A stretch of DNA of 64,000 nucleotides from Streptomyces sp. NBC_00442 (GTDB lineage: Bacteria > Actinomycetota > Actinomycetes > Streptomycetales > Streptomycetaceae): the NCBI RefSeq assembly GCF_036014195.1, contig NZ_CP107918.1, positions 3,224,001-3,288,000 of the forward strand, read 5' to 3'. Below, piece after piece: positions 50,926 through 60,077 of the stretch. The notes beneath the pieces were generated by a model. That model was not told the DNA's origin. It worked only from the letters and a program-made list of their open reading frames with translations, and did not search any database. The position numbers and the translations under genes were made by a program. How positions within the stretch are numbered: the first letter of the stretch is position 1; each line of letters opens with the position of its first letter.

Positions 50926-52260
50926 TCAGTAGCTTCCCGTGTGATCCCGGTTCTGATGCTCCGGCCATCCCGTACCCGGGCCCCAACTCGGCTGCTGGGC
51001 GCGCTCAGCTGCCGCGTGCCGGCGACGCTTGCGCCAGACCCAGAGGCCAAGGAGCACGCCCACAAGTCCCCCCGCCCCAATGCCCAGGAAGATGAGGAGA
51101 GTTGTGTCGGAGCTGCTGTCCTTGCCGGCCTTGGGCGCCTCGGCCTTGGCCGGGGTCGCGGCCGGGCTCGGTGTCGCGGGCGCGGCCGATGCCCCTGACG
51201 TCGGAGGGTCCGGCAGCGGGTACACGTCCGCCGGGCCGGGATCCCCGGGGTTCACCAAAGCGATCCGGGGACGGACGATCCCGAAGCCGATGTCGTCGTT
51301 GCGCTTGGCCCCGTCGGTCGGCCCACCGATCGTGTTCAGCATGACCCGCAGCACCTGGTTGTTCGTCCAGGTGGGGTGCTTGGACCAAATCAGGGCGGCG
51401 GACGCGGACGCTAGGGCGGTGGCGTCGCTGGTGCCGTGTGTTGTGCACAGCCCTGTCCCGCCCCCACAGGCGGCCACCATCTCGTCGCCTGGCGCGGCCA
51501 TGTCCACTTGGGGCCCGTATTGAGACTCGGCGGTTTTGTGCAGGTTCTTGCCTACGGCCGCAACGCCAACGACACCGGGCGTGGCGGCCGGGTACTCCAC
51601 CTCGTTGCCGATGTTGCCGCTGTTCCCCACGGCCGCGAAGACCAACGAGCCCTTTCCCAGAGCGTATTTAACCGCAGCCGTCAGCTGTGGTGAACCCTCG
51701 GGTACCCCCAGAGAGATATTGATGACTTTCGCGTTCTGATCGGCTGCGTAACGGATTGCCTGAGGGGCAATCGCGTTGAACTCCTTGTCGCCCTCGGCCT
51801 GGGTGACGGTGTCAGTTGCCTTCGGCATGCGGATTGGCAGGATCTTCGCACCTGGGGCAAGGCCGAAGGCTCCATTGCCACCGCCGCGTGCCCCTGTCCC
51901 AGCAATCAACCCGGCCATGCCGGTGCCGTGGCCCTTGTAGTCGTCGTGTTCGTCTCCGGGCTGGTCCTGTGCAAAGTCTCTGCCTGGCAGTACTTGCCCG
52001 AGTAGATCGGGGTTTTTCGGGTCGACGCCGCTGTCGATCACCGCGACAGTGACGCCCTTCCCCGTGCTGGTCTGCCACATCGTGTCGGCCTTCATGACGT
52101 CGAGAAACCACTGCTTCTCGCGCGTCGAATCCGCCCAAGCCGGTGTACCCCCGGCACTCACAATCAGCACACCGCACAACATCGCTACCGCAACAGACCC
52201 GCGCCCTCGCCGAACACTGCACCTTGGCATGAGCTTCCCTCGCGCCTTTCTCAAACGCAT
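50926..52260 (-). CDS. mycosin-like subtilisin (copy 1)
   Basis: A 444-residue mycosin. Signal peptide at about 21-43 (GSVAVAMLCGVLIVSAGGTP). The triad Asp 76 (AVIDSGV), His 111 (YKGHGTGMAGLIAG) and Ser 278 (THGTSDATALASASAALIW) aligns position for position with copy 2. The C-terminal stalk and membrane helix (LLIFLGIGAGGLVGVLLGLW) end in a basic, Gln-rich tail. Family role: processing of ESX substrates and stabilisation of the ESX complex. ATG 52260 overlaps the stop of the upstream gene (TGATG), which decides the start and implies coupling. Confidence 0.93.
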   Translation of the reverse strand: MRLRKARGKLMPRCSVRRGRGSVAVAMLCGVLIVSAGGTPAWADSTREKQWFLDVMKADTMWQTSTGKGVTVAVIDSGVDPKNPDLLGQVLPGRDFAQDQPGDEHDDYKGHGTGMAGLIAGTGARGGGNGAFGLAPGAKILPIRMPKATDTVTQAEGDKEFNAIAPQAIRYAADQNAKVINISLGVPEGSPQLTAAVKYALGKGSLVFAAVGNSGNIGNEVEYPAATPGVVGVAAVGKNLHKTAESQYGPQVDMAAPGDEMVAACGGGTGLCTTHGTSDATALASASAALIWSKHPTWTNNQVLRVMLNTIGGPTDGAKRNDDIGFGIVRPRIALVNPGDPGPADVYPLPDPPTSGASAAPATPSPAATPAKAEAPKAGKDSSSDTTLLIFLGIGAGGLVGVLLGLWVWRKRRRHAAAERAQQPSWGPGTGWPEHQNRDHTGSY

Positions 52261-53750
52261 CAGTCGATGACCGGCGGCACAACGCGAGGATCGTCCCGCA
52301 GCCACGTCTCATCGTCTTCGACGAGATAGCTGGGGCCTCCGCCGCCCGCCTCACGTCGCGAACGCCCCTTTTGGGAGCCGCTAGGTGTACGCCCACCATG
52401 GGCTCCGCCGCCCGCGTTCCCGGCAATGGGCCTCCCGCCAGAGACACCCCCTCGCTCCGGGGCTGCACCAGTCGATACAGAACGTGAGCCGGCAGCTCGT
52501 CCAGACTGCTGTGCACTTCCGCCGCTTACCCCGCTGCGGGGAGCCATCGAGCCTCGGCCAGGCATCGCTCCCGACCGACCCGCTGCGTGGCCCATTGGAC
52601 CAGTTCCCGTGACAGGCCGCGCTGCACCGCGACCGCCCGATTCCTCCGCCCCGACGACGGTTCCCTTGGGAACACTGCCATTTGGCCGGTCCGGCCCTGC
52701 GGGAACGGGCCGACCGCCCACGATCCCGGGGCCGCCATCCGGCATGCGCACGGTGCTGCGTCCGGATGCGGTTTGCCCATTCCGCGCCAGGGGGCCCTCT
52801 CCGGCGGCAGCCCTCCCTGTGCCGGAAGGGCCCGGAGGAACACTCCGCCCTCCGCCGAAGAGGGGCGGTGGGACTCGCACTGCCGACGTCTCACCACCAT
52901 GCCCCGGACCCCCGCCCTGCCCGCTTCCCGCGGGGCTCGGTGGCGGCGCTGTCTGCGGCAGCGTGGCCACCGAGTCGGTGTCTAGCCGCGCGGGTTGGTG
53001 TGCGTCCCCTAGCGTCGGGCTCACAGACGAGGTGGAGTTCGAGTGCGGCGAGGGGTCCACGCCGCTATGAGCGGAAGCGAAGGTATGTCCCTGGCTTCCG
53101 GGATTGGCGCGGTGGGACGAGGAGGCGCGTTCTGCCGTACCGCCGGAACTTGGGTTATAGAAGCCGCTGTGCAACGACTCGTCTGTTCTCGGCGCGATCG
53201 ACTGCGGCGGCGGAGGAAACTTCGGCCGCTGCAGCCCGTTCATCTGCGTCGCAGACTGCTGGTACGCCTGACCCAGCTTGCGCATCTGCGCCACGGCCTC
53301 CTGCCGCACCTTCTCCTTGTCGGCCTCCAGGGCCGCCAGTTCGCCCGCGGACTTTCTGCTGATCGCTGCCGCGTCCGGGTCGTTGTGGGCTGACCGTGCC
53401 GCGTCCAGGTTGGCCTGGGCGCCGGGCTTGTCGCGGGGGATGGCGGCCTGGGCCGAGGCGATGGCGTCGCTGGCGTGGCCCAGCCAGGTGGAGGAGCCCT
53501 CGCTGAAGTCGCCCAGCCTCAGGGTCTCGTTGGCCAGGTCCGCGCTCCACGTGCGGAACGCGTCCGCGCCCGTGCCCTTCCACTCCACCCACTGGGGGCG
53601 GACCTTCAGGTCTTCCGCGATCTTTCGGATCTCCTTGGCCGCGGCCGCGAGCCGGTCGGCTGCCCCCTGCACCGTGCCGCTGTTCGCCTGGTCGAGCCAG
53701 GCCAGCATGGCTTCGTGGCTCATGCCCTCGAAGGGTGTGCTGCCGCCCAT
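52260..53750 (-). CDS. WXG-like/PPE-like protein with long Pro/Gly/Ser tail
   Basis: A 496-residue protein. The N-terminal 180 residues are helical and carry a W-x-G turn in VEWKGTGADAFRTWSADLA, flanked by EGMSHEAMLAWLDQANSGTV and DFSEGSSTWLGHASDAIASA, so it looks like a long WXG100/PPE-type ESX protein. The remaining 300 residues are low-complexity Gly/Ser/Pro/Arg, ending in SYLVEDDETWLRDDPRVVPP; YLVED also fits YxxxD. ATG 53750 overlaps the upstream stop (TGATG), with GGAGG upstream. Probably secreted or surface-exposed with the help of the mycosins. Confidence 0.82.
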   Translation of the reverse strand: MGGSTPFEGMSHEAMLAWLDQANSGTVQGAADRLAAAAKEIRKIAEDLKVRPQWVEWKGTGADAFRTWSADLANETLRLGDFSEGSSTWLGHASDAIASAQAAIPRDKPGAQANLDAARSAHNDPDAAAISRKSAGELAALEADKEKVRQEAVAQMRKLGQAYQQSATQMNGLQRPKFPPPPQSIAPRTDESLHSGFYNPSSGGTAERASSSHRANPGSQGHTFASAHSGVDPSPHSNSTSSVSPTLGDAHQPARLDTDSVATLPQTAPPPSPAGSGQGGGPGHGGETSAVRVPPPLFGGGRSVPPGPSGTGRAAAGEGPLARNGQTASGRSTVRMPDGGPGIVGGRPVPAGPDRPNGSVPKGTVVGAEESGGRGAARPVTGTGPMGHAAGRSGAMPGRGSMAPRSGVSGGSAQQSGRAAGSRSVSTGAAPERGGVSGGRPIAGNAGGGAHGGRTPSGSQKGRSRREAGGGGPSYLVEDDETWLRDDPRVVPPVID

Positions 53751-54262
53751 CAGGCCGTTCCTCCGGTGCTGCCGCTCGTCGGCTTCGGGTCGCTCTTCGA
53801 GTGCGTCTGCCCGGGTTCGTAGGCGCCCCCGTAGTGCTTCGTCGTCTCCACGCTGATCGCCGCCATCCGCTGGCGGAGGTCCGCGTCGATGTTCTGGTAG
53901 CCCTTGTGCGAGGCCAGCACCGCGATCCCCATGCCCTCGATCGAGTCCGACAGCAGCCGGGACAGGTTTTCCAGTTCGGTGATCACCGTCTCGTACGAGG
54001 TGAACAGACCCGACGCCTCGGTGAACGCGCCGGCCCCACCGCCGAACTGGTCGCGTGCCAGGCGTTCCTGGCCCAGTTCGCCCGGGGCGGCCGGGGAGCC
54101 CTTGAGGTTGCGGATCAACTCGTCCACTCGCTTCTGGAAGCTCGTGAACGACGACAGTTCCGTGACCACGTCGGTCGCGGCCTTCTCCGCCACCTCCACG
54201 ACGTTGAACGGCCAAGGCAGCGCCTGTGGCTGCGATCCCGCTCCGCTCTCGCTCGGTATCAA
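53750..54262 (-). CDS. ESX-like helical protein, first gene of the operon
   Basis: A 170-residue helical protein without signal peptide: FNVVEVAEKAATDVVTELSS, FQKRVDELIRNLKGSPAAPG, ASGLFTSYETVITELENLSR, IAVLASHKGYQNIDADLRQR. YQNID fits the YxxxD/E motif of type VII substrates. The start is TTG 54262, directly behind GGAGG, with no ATG or GTG available in frame. It overlaps the next gene by TGATG, so the first three genes are coupled. Likely a partner of the WXG-like protein. The family name is not recognised. Confidence 0.78.
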   Translation of the reverse strand: MIPSESGAGSQPQALPWPFNVVEVAEKAATDVVTELSSFTSFQKRVDELIRNLKGSPAAPGELGQERLARDQFGGGAGAFTEASGLFTSYETVITELENLSRLLSDSIEGMGIAVLASHKGYQNIDADLRQRMAAISVETTKHYGGAYEPGQTHSKSDPKPTSGSTGGTA

Positions 54263-54295
54263 AACACCCTCCCCCGTACAGCCCTGATCTCAACC

Positions 54296-54319
54296 GCAAC
54301 TCTAACTATCCGTAGTTGC
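54296..54319 (-). promoter_or_regulatory. nested palindrome upstream of the ESX-like operon
   Basis: AACTA-TCCG-TAGTT (54304-54317) is a perfect inverted repeat lying in a larger GCAACT/AGTTGC pair (54296-54319). It is 34-57 bases upstream of the TTG start and overlaps a TAGTTA -10-like box on the minus strand. Candidate operator. Confidence 0.45.
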
Positions 54320-54410
54320 AGTTCACAGTCGTCCCCTCGCAAAGAACGGCTGAAACAGGCCAACGTGGGTCACAGGCATGCGGTGGCTTGCCCTCCGCAA
54401 CGCCTGGTTC

Positions 54411-55163
54411 TCAGCTCGCGGACTTCAGGGTGATGCCGCCGTTGTCCGTCGTCAGGTTCACGCGGTGCGGGGCGGACGGGTCGTCGGGTATGCCGAGTTT
54501 CCTGCTGCCGTTCTGGGTCTGGGCCGATACGCGGTACTTGGCGGGCGGCGCGGTCACGGTGATGCTGCCGTTGGAGGTCTGGGCCGTGATGTCCTGGGCG
54601 GTGGCAGGGGTCAGGGAGACCGAGCCGTTGGAGGCTCGTGCCGTGACGCCGGTGCCGTGCAGGGCCTTCGCCTCGATCGAGCCGTTGGTGGTGCGGACGT
54701 CGACCGGGCCCGTCGCGCCGTTCACCACGATGCGGCCGTCGTCGGCCGATACCTTCACCGAGCCCACCGTGGACAGGTTCATGCTGCCCGCCGCGGTGGA
54801 GCCGGTCACCGGGAGGCCGGCGGGGACGTCGACCGTGTAATCGACGGAGCAGTGGCCCGGACAGCCGCCGAGGATCAGCACGCCGTTCTCCACGCGGTAC
54901 GTCGGGCCGTCCGGCTTCGCCTTGCCCCGGTAGGTGACCTCGCGGTGGACCGTTGTCCTGGTCAGGTTCTGTTTGCCGCGGACCCGGAAGCCGTCCGACT
55001 TTCCATCGATGCGGACCGCGGTGATCGTGTCCTTGACGGTGGCGTCGTCCTTGAACGTGCTGTCGTCCAGCGGGCCGCAGGCGCTGAGCGTCGTCACCGT
55101 GAGCACGGCCAGGGCGGCGGCGGCCGCGCCGGTGCGGATGCGTCGGTGGATGGTGCTGGTCAT
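54411..55163 (-). CDS. DUF4097 family lipoprotein
   Basis: A 250-residue predicted lipoprotein: signal with lipobox TLSAC near residue 29, then a right-handed beta-helix-like DUF4097 domain built of repeats such as DVRTTNGSIEAKALHGTGVT, ASNGSVSLTPATAQDI and QTSNGSITVTAP. One Cys pair is in LGGCPGHCSVDY. DUF4097 proteins are bacterial adhesin-like surface proteins of unknown role. ATG 55163 follows GGGGGAA. It lies on the same strand as the ESX-like operon, 148 bases upstream of its first gene, but probably as a separate unit. Confidence 0.88.
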   Translation of the reverse strand: MTSTIHRRIRTGAAAAALAVLTVTTLSACGPLDDSTFKDDATVKDTITAVRIDGKSDGFRVRGKQNLTRTTVHREVTYRGKAKPDGPTYRVENGVLILGGCPGHCSVDYTVDVPAGLPVTGSTAAGSMNLSTVGSVKVSADDGRIVVNGATGPVDVRTTNGSIEAKALHGTGVTARASNGSVSLTPATAQDITAQTSNGSITVTAPPAKYRVSAQTQNGSRKLGIPDDPSAPHRVNLTTDNGGITLKSAS

Positions 55164-55340
55164 GAAGTTCCCCCGCGTGTACGTCAGTTGTACGTCAGGT
55201 GGGGCGGCCCCCGTGTCCGCCCCCTCTGATCACCAACGTAACCCGGGGTGAGGGGACCGCACCATGGAGCCAGCACCACCCTCCGGGTTCGGGTTTCCGT
55301 ACCCCCAGGGGCCACAGGGCCTCAGATATGCGGGAACGGA

Positions 55341-55387
55341 AACGGCCGAGGGCGGCACCCCCTGGTGGGAGTGCCGCCCTCGGCGTT
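55341..55387 (-). terminator. groEL2 terminator
   Basis: AACG + CCGAGGGCGGCAC on the left and GTGCCGCCCTCGG + CGTT on the right form a stem of about 17 bp over a short loop, 26 bases after the groEL stop codon. Confidence 0.85.
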
Positions 55388-55413
55388 CAGCCAGAGCTAC
55401 CGATCCGTGAGGA

Positions 55414-57195
<1,782 letters not shown>

Positions 57196-57204
57196 GCCCA
57201 ATGA

Positions 57205-57231
57205 TTAGCACTCGGCCCCTGCGAGTGCAAG
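57205..57231. promoter_or_regulatory. CIRCE element 2 (HrcA operator)
   Basis: TTAGCACTC-N9-GAGTGCAAG: the left arm is the exact consensus and the right arm has two changes. On the minus strand a TTGCAC-17-TAATCA promoter overlaps it, so HrcA binding would block groEL2 transcription. Confidence 0.8.
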
Positions 57232-57284
57232 CGAGTCTCTTGAACCGGGACCCTCTACCGACCGGTGTTGTCCGGTTCCCCGGT

Positions 57285-57445
57285 ACCGGCGGGGGCTCCG
57301 CCCCCATGCCCCCGGTTCCCTCGCCCCTGCCGCGGCGGCTCACTCGTCCCCGCGGGCCGTGCGTGGCTGTTCGCGCAGGCCCCCGCGCCCCTGACGGGGT
57401 CGGTGGAGAACGGGGGCCGGGGCGGAGCCGCAAGGGGTGGGGACG
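57285..57445. repeat. degenerate family-1/family-2 repeat fragments
   Basis: GGCGGGGGCTCCGCCCCC at about 57288, a family-1-like TCGCGCAGGCCCCCGCGCCC at about 57370 and GGGGCGGAGCCGCAAGGGG at about 57420. No gene is visible between the groEL2 promoter and the csp terminator. Confidence 0.5.
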
Positions 57446-57448
57446 CGT

Positions 57449-57480
57449 GAAGGGGGCCACCCTTTTGGGTGGTCCCCTTC
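57449..57480 (-). terminator. csp terminator
   Basis: GAAGGGGGCCACCC and GGGTGGTCCCCTTC pair over a TTTT loop, with one mismatch, 36 bases after the csp stop codon. Confidence 0.85.
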
Positions 57481-57515
57481 ATGCGTGAGTGCGTCGGTGG
57501 CCGATCGCGCCGAGA

Positions 57516-57719
57516 TCAGACGGCGAGCTTGACCATGTCCGCCTGTGGACCCTTCTGGCCCTGCGAGATCTCGAACTCGACTCGCTGACCTTCTTCAAGG
57601 GTGCGGTAACCGTCCATCTGGATCGCACTGTAGTGGACGAAAACATCCGCACCACCGTCGACCGCGATGAAGCCGTACCCCTTCTCCGCGTTGAACCACT
57701 TGACGGTGCCCTGAGCCAT
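57516..57719 (-). CDS. cold-shock protein, CspA family
   Basis: A 67-residue cold-shock protein: [20 protein letters not shown] (RNP1) and [20 protein letters not shown] (RNP2). It should act as an RNA chaperone. ATG 57719 follows GGGGAG. The predicted promoter TTGCAG-16-TACATT (minus strand, 57859 to 57832) would leave a leader of about 105 bases, typical for csp mRNAs. It is one of three csp genes in the window. Confidence 0.95.
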   Translation of the reverse strand: MAQGTVKWFNAEKGYGFIAVDGGADVFVHYSAIQMDGYRTLEEGQRVEFEISQGQKGPQADMVKLAV

Positions 57720-57831
57720 GCCTAACTCCCCTATTACTGGCCCTTGCACGGAACCGCACTTCGCGGAACCGGGTCAGACCTGCACCCTCCGACAGGAGAG
57801 GGTGTGCGCCGGAACGCGTCGACCGCGGCTG

Positions 57832-57859
57832 AATGTATCTGCCCAACTGCCCTCTGCAA
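57832..57859 (-). promoter_or_regulatory. csp promoter
   Basis: On the minus strand TTGCAG (57859-57854) and TACATT (57837-57832) are 16 bases apart. No other feature is visible in 57865-58060. Confidence 0.55.
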
Positions 57860-58060
57860 CAGGTCAATCGGACGAGAATTCCGGGCGCACTCGGGGAGCG
57901 GAATGCCATCAATTCAACATTCCGGGGCAAGTCGGGCCGGGCAAAGCGCACTTAAGGCGCAAAGGGCTCCCACACTTTGACCCCATGTTGTCGCGTTCTC
58001 ATATGCGCTCGGCGCCGGAAGCGAAGGGGCTTCCCCAACTGTACCCCGCTCAACCATGTT

Positions 58061-58099
58061 GAATTGCCCCCTCCGCTTCTTAAGTGGAGGGGGCAATTC
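58061..58099 (-). terminator. terminator of the thrC-moaD transcript
   Basis: GAATTGCCCCCTCC (58061-58074) pairs perfectly with GGAGGGGGCAATTC (58086-58099) over an 11-base loop. It lies 20 bases after the MoaD/ThiS stop codon. Confidence 0.9.
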
Positions 58100-58119
58100 C
58101 GAAACGAATACGGGTCCGC

Positions 58120-58395
58120 TCAGCCGCCCGCGACCGCGGGAATGATCGAGACGCCGGCGCCGTCGGGCGTCGCCGTCTCCAGGCCCTGCTCGAAGCGGAC
58201 GTCGTCGTCGTTGACGTAGACGTTGACGAAACGGCGCAGCTTGCCCTGGTCGTCCAGGACGCGCGCGGCGATCCCCGTGTGGTTCTTCTCCAGGTCGGCG
58301 ATCACGTCGGCCAGGGTCGAACCCTCGGCCGTGACCTCGGCCTTGCCACCGGTGTAGGTGCGCAGGATGGTGGGGATGCGGACGTTCACGCTCAT
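58120..58395 (-). CDS. MoaD/ThiS family sulfur carrier (CysO-like)
   Basis: A 91-residue ubiquitin-like sulfur carrier ending in the Gly-Gly needed for thiocarboxylation (IIPAVAGG). NVRIPTILRTYTGGKAEVTA and RFVNVYVNDDDVRFEQGLET fit the MoaD/ThiS fold. Its place directly after thrC resembles actinobacterial CysO, which carries sulfide for cysteine synthesis. The partner protease and synthase genes (mec, cysM) are not here, so MoaD remains possible. ATG 58395 follows AGGAG at nine bases. Probably co-transcribed with thrC. Confidence 0.88.
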   Translation of the reverse strand: MSVNVRIPTILRTYTGGKAEVTAEGSTLADVIADLEKNHTGIAARVLDDQGKLRRFVNVYVNDDDVRFEQGLETATPDGAGVSIIPAVAGG

Positions 58396-58426
58396 GGTTC
58401 GGTGCTCCTCGTCGTTCAGGATCAGC

Positions 58427-58468
58427 GGTGGCTCAGTGGGCCAGGCCGGTGGCTCAGTGGGCCAGGCC
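58427..58468 (-). repeat. 21-bp tandem duplication spanning the thrC stop codon
   Basis: GGTGGCTCAGTGGGCCAGGC plus one base is present twice in a row. Each copy carries the end of thrC (GLAH and TGA), so the second stop codon lies 21 bases beyond the first. Confidence 0.85.
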
Positions 58469-59764
58469 CGCGTCGCGGAAGGCGTCCAGGCTCGGGCGGA
58501 TGGTCGCGGTCGCCTGGGACGTGGCGGCCACCGCGTCCAGGGTCTTGAGCCCGTCACCGGTGTTGAGCACGACCGTGGTGAGCGACGGGTCGAGGAGCCC
58601 GGCCTCGATGAGCTTCTTCGTGACACCGACCGTCACGCCGCCCGCGGTCTCCGCGAAGATGCCCTCGGTGCGGGCCAGCAGCTTGATGGCGTCGACGATC
58701 TGCTCGTCGTTGACGTCCTCCACCGCACCGCCGGTACGGCGCGCGATGTCCAGGACGTACGGGCCGTCCGCCGGGTTGCCGATGGCGAGCGACTTGGCGA
58801 TGGTGTCGGGCTTCTGCGGGCGTACGACGTCGTGCCCGGCCTTGAAGGCGGTCGACACCGGGGAGCAGCCCTCGGCCTGGGCACCGAAGATCTTGTACGG
58901 CTTGTCCTCGACGAGCCCGAGCTTGATCAGCTCCTGGAGGCCCTTGTCGATCTTGGTGAGCTGGGAGCCCGAGGCGATCGGGATGACCAGCTGGTCGGGC
59001 AGCTGCCAGCCGAGCTGCTCGCAGATCTCGTACGCCAGCGTCTTGGAACCCTCGCCGTAGTACGGACGCAGGTTGACGTTGACGAAGCCCCAGCCCTCGC
59101 CCAGCGGGTCACCGATCAGCTCGGAGCAGAAGCGGTTCACGTCGTCGTAGTTGCCCTCGATGCCGACGAGCTCGCCGCCGTACACCGCGGCCATGACGAC
59201 CTTGCCCTGCTCCAGGTCGTGCGGGATGAACACGCAGGAGCGGAAGCCGGCCCGTGCGGCGGCGGCGCCGACCGCGCCCGCGAGGTTTCCGGTGGAGGAG
59301 CAGGAGAGCGTGGTGAAGCCGAAGGCGCGGGCGGCCTCCAGGGCCTGCGCGACGACGCGGTCCTTGAAGGAGTGCGTCGGGTTGCCCGAGTCGTCCTTGA
59401 CGAACAGCTTGCCGGGCTCGACACCCAGCTCGCGCGCCAGGTTCTCGGCCTTGACGAGCTTGGTGAAGCCGGGGTTCAGGTTCGGCTTGTCGGCGACGTC
59501 GGCCGGGACGGGCAGCAGCGGGGCGTAACGCCAGATGTTCTCGGGACCCGCCTCGATCTGCTTGCGCAGCGCCTCGGGGTCGCCGAGCGGCAGGTCATAA
59601 GCCACTTCGAGCGGTCCGAAACACAGTTCACAGGCGAAGATCGGGCCAAGTTCGAAACGCTGGCCGCATTCGCGGCAGGAGAGCCCGGACGCCGGACCGA
59701 GATCAACAGGAGCGCCGGAAGCGGTCTCGGCGGCGGTGCGGCTTTCAGCAGTCTGTGCAGACAT
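58454..59764 (-). CDS. thrC: threonine synthase
   Basis: A 436-residue PLP enzyme that converts O-phosphohomoserine to threonine. An N-terminal zinc-ribbon-like CRECGQRFELG...CELCFGPLEV is followed by the fold-II PLP site NPTHSFKDRVVAQALE (Lys near residue 125), the phosphate loop SCSSTGNLAGAVGAAAARAG, and GNPADGPYVLDIARRTGGAV. Start at ATG 59764; ATG 59812 is an in-frame alternative that would begin right at the riboswitch end. A SAM riboswitch in the leader means the gene is turned down when S-adenosylmethionine is high, balancing threonine against methionine. The MoaD/CysO-like gene follows. Confidence 0.95.
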   Translation of the reverse strand: MSAQTAESRTAAETASGAPVDLGPASGLSCRECGQRFELGPIFACELCFGPLEVAYDLPLGDPEALRKQIEAGPENIWRYAPLLPVPADVADKPNLNPGFTKLVKAENLARELGVEPGKLFVKDDSGNPTHSFKDRVVAQALEAARAFGFTTLSCSSTGNLAGAVGAAAARAGFRSCVFIPHDLEQGKVVMAAVYGGELVGIEGNYDDVNRFCSELIGDPLGEGWGFVNVNLRPYYGEGSKTLAYEICEQLGWQLPDQLVIPIASGSQLTKIDKGLQELIKLGLVEDKPYKIFGAQAEGCSPVSTAFKAGHDVVRPQKPDTIAKSLAIGNPADGPYVLDIARRTGGAVEDVNDEQIVDAIKLLARTEGIFAETAGGVTVGVTKKLIEAGLLDPSLTTVVLNTGDGLKTLDAVAATSQATATIRPSLDAFRDAGLAH

Positions 59765-59811
59765 GGAGGGGAGGCCCTTTCTCCTCATCTTCCTCAGGGC
59801 GAACTTCGCCA

Positions 59812-59950
59812 TGAGACGGATTTGGCACCTTCCCTAGCCGGTGGCCCCGTGTCTTGACCGACGTGTGTACGCGATCGACGAGAACCGACTGGAGGGTTGC
59901 CGGGGCTTCAACGGGCCGTTTCCCTCTGCCCCTCTGGATGAGCGGTATTC
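59812..59950 (-). ncRNA. SAM (S-box) riboswitch in the thrC leader
   Basis: Read on the minus strand from about 59950, the conserved SAM-I aptamer blocks occur in order: CATCCAGAGGGGCAGAGGGA, then ACGGCCC, TGAAGCCCCGGCAACC and, after a variable arm, GGTGCCAAATCC at about 59828-59817. Downstream GGAG (near 59785) and CTCCCCTCC just before ATG 59764 could form the switching helix that hides the ribosome-binding site. The boundaries are approximate. Confidence 0.88.
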
Positions 59951-60077
59951 GATTGTCGGCAGGAGGACCCCCGGCATGCGGCGGTCCCGTGCGTTGTTCA
60001 AGACTGTAACCGAAGCCCCGGACGGTTGAGATAGTCGTCCGAACCGCGAGATGGATCACACAAGGAGGCCGACGACC

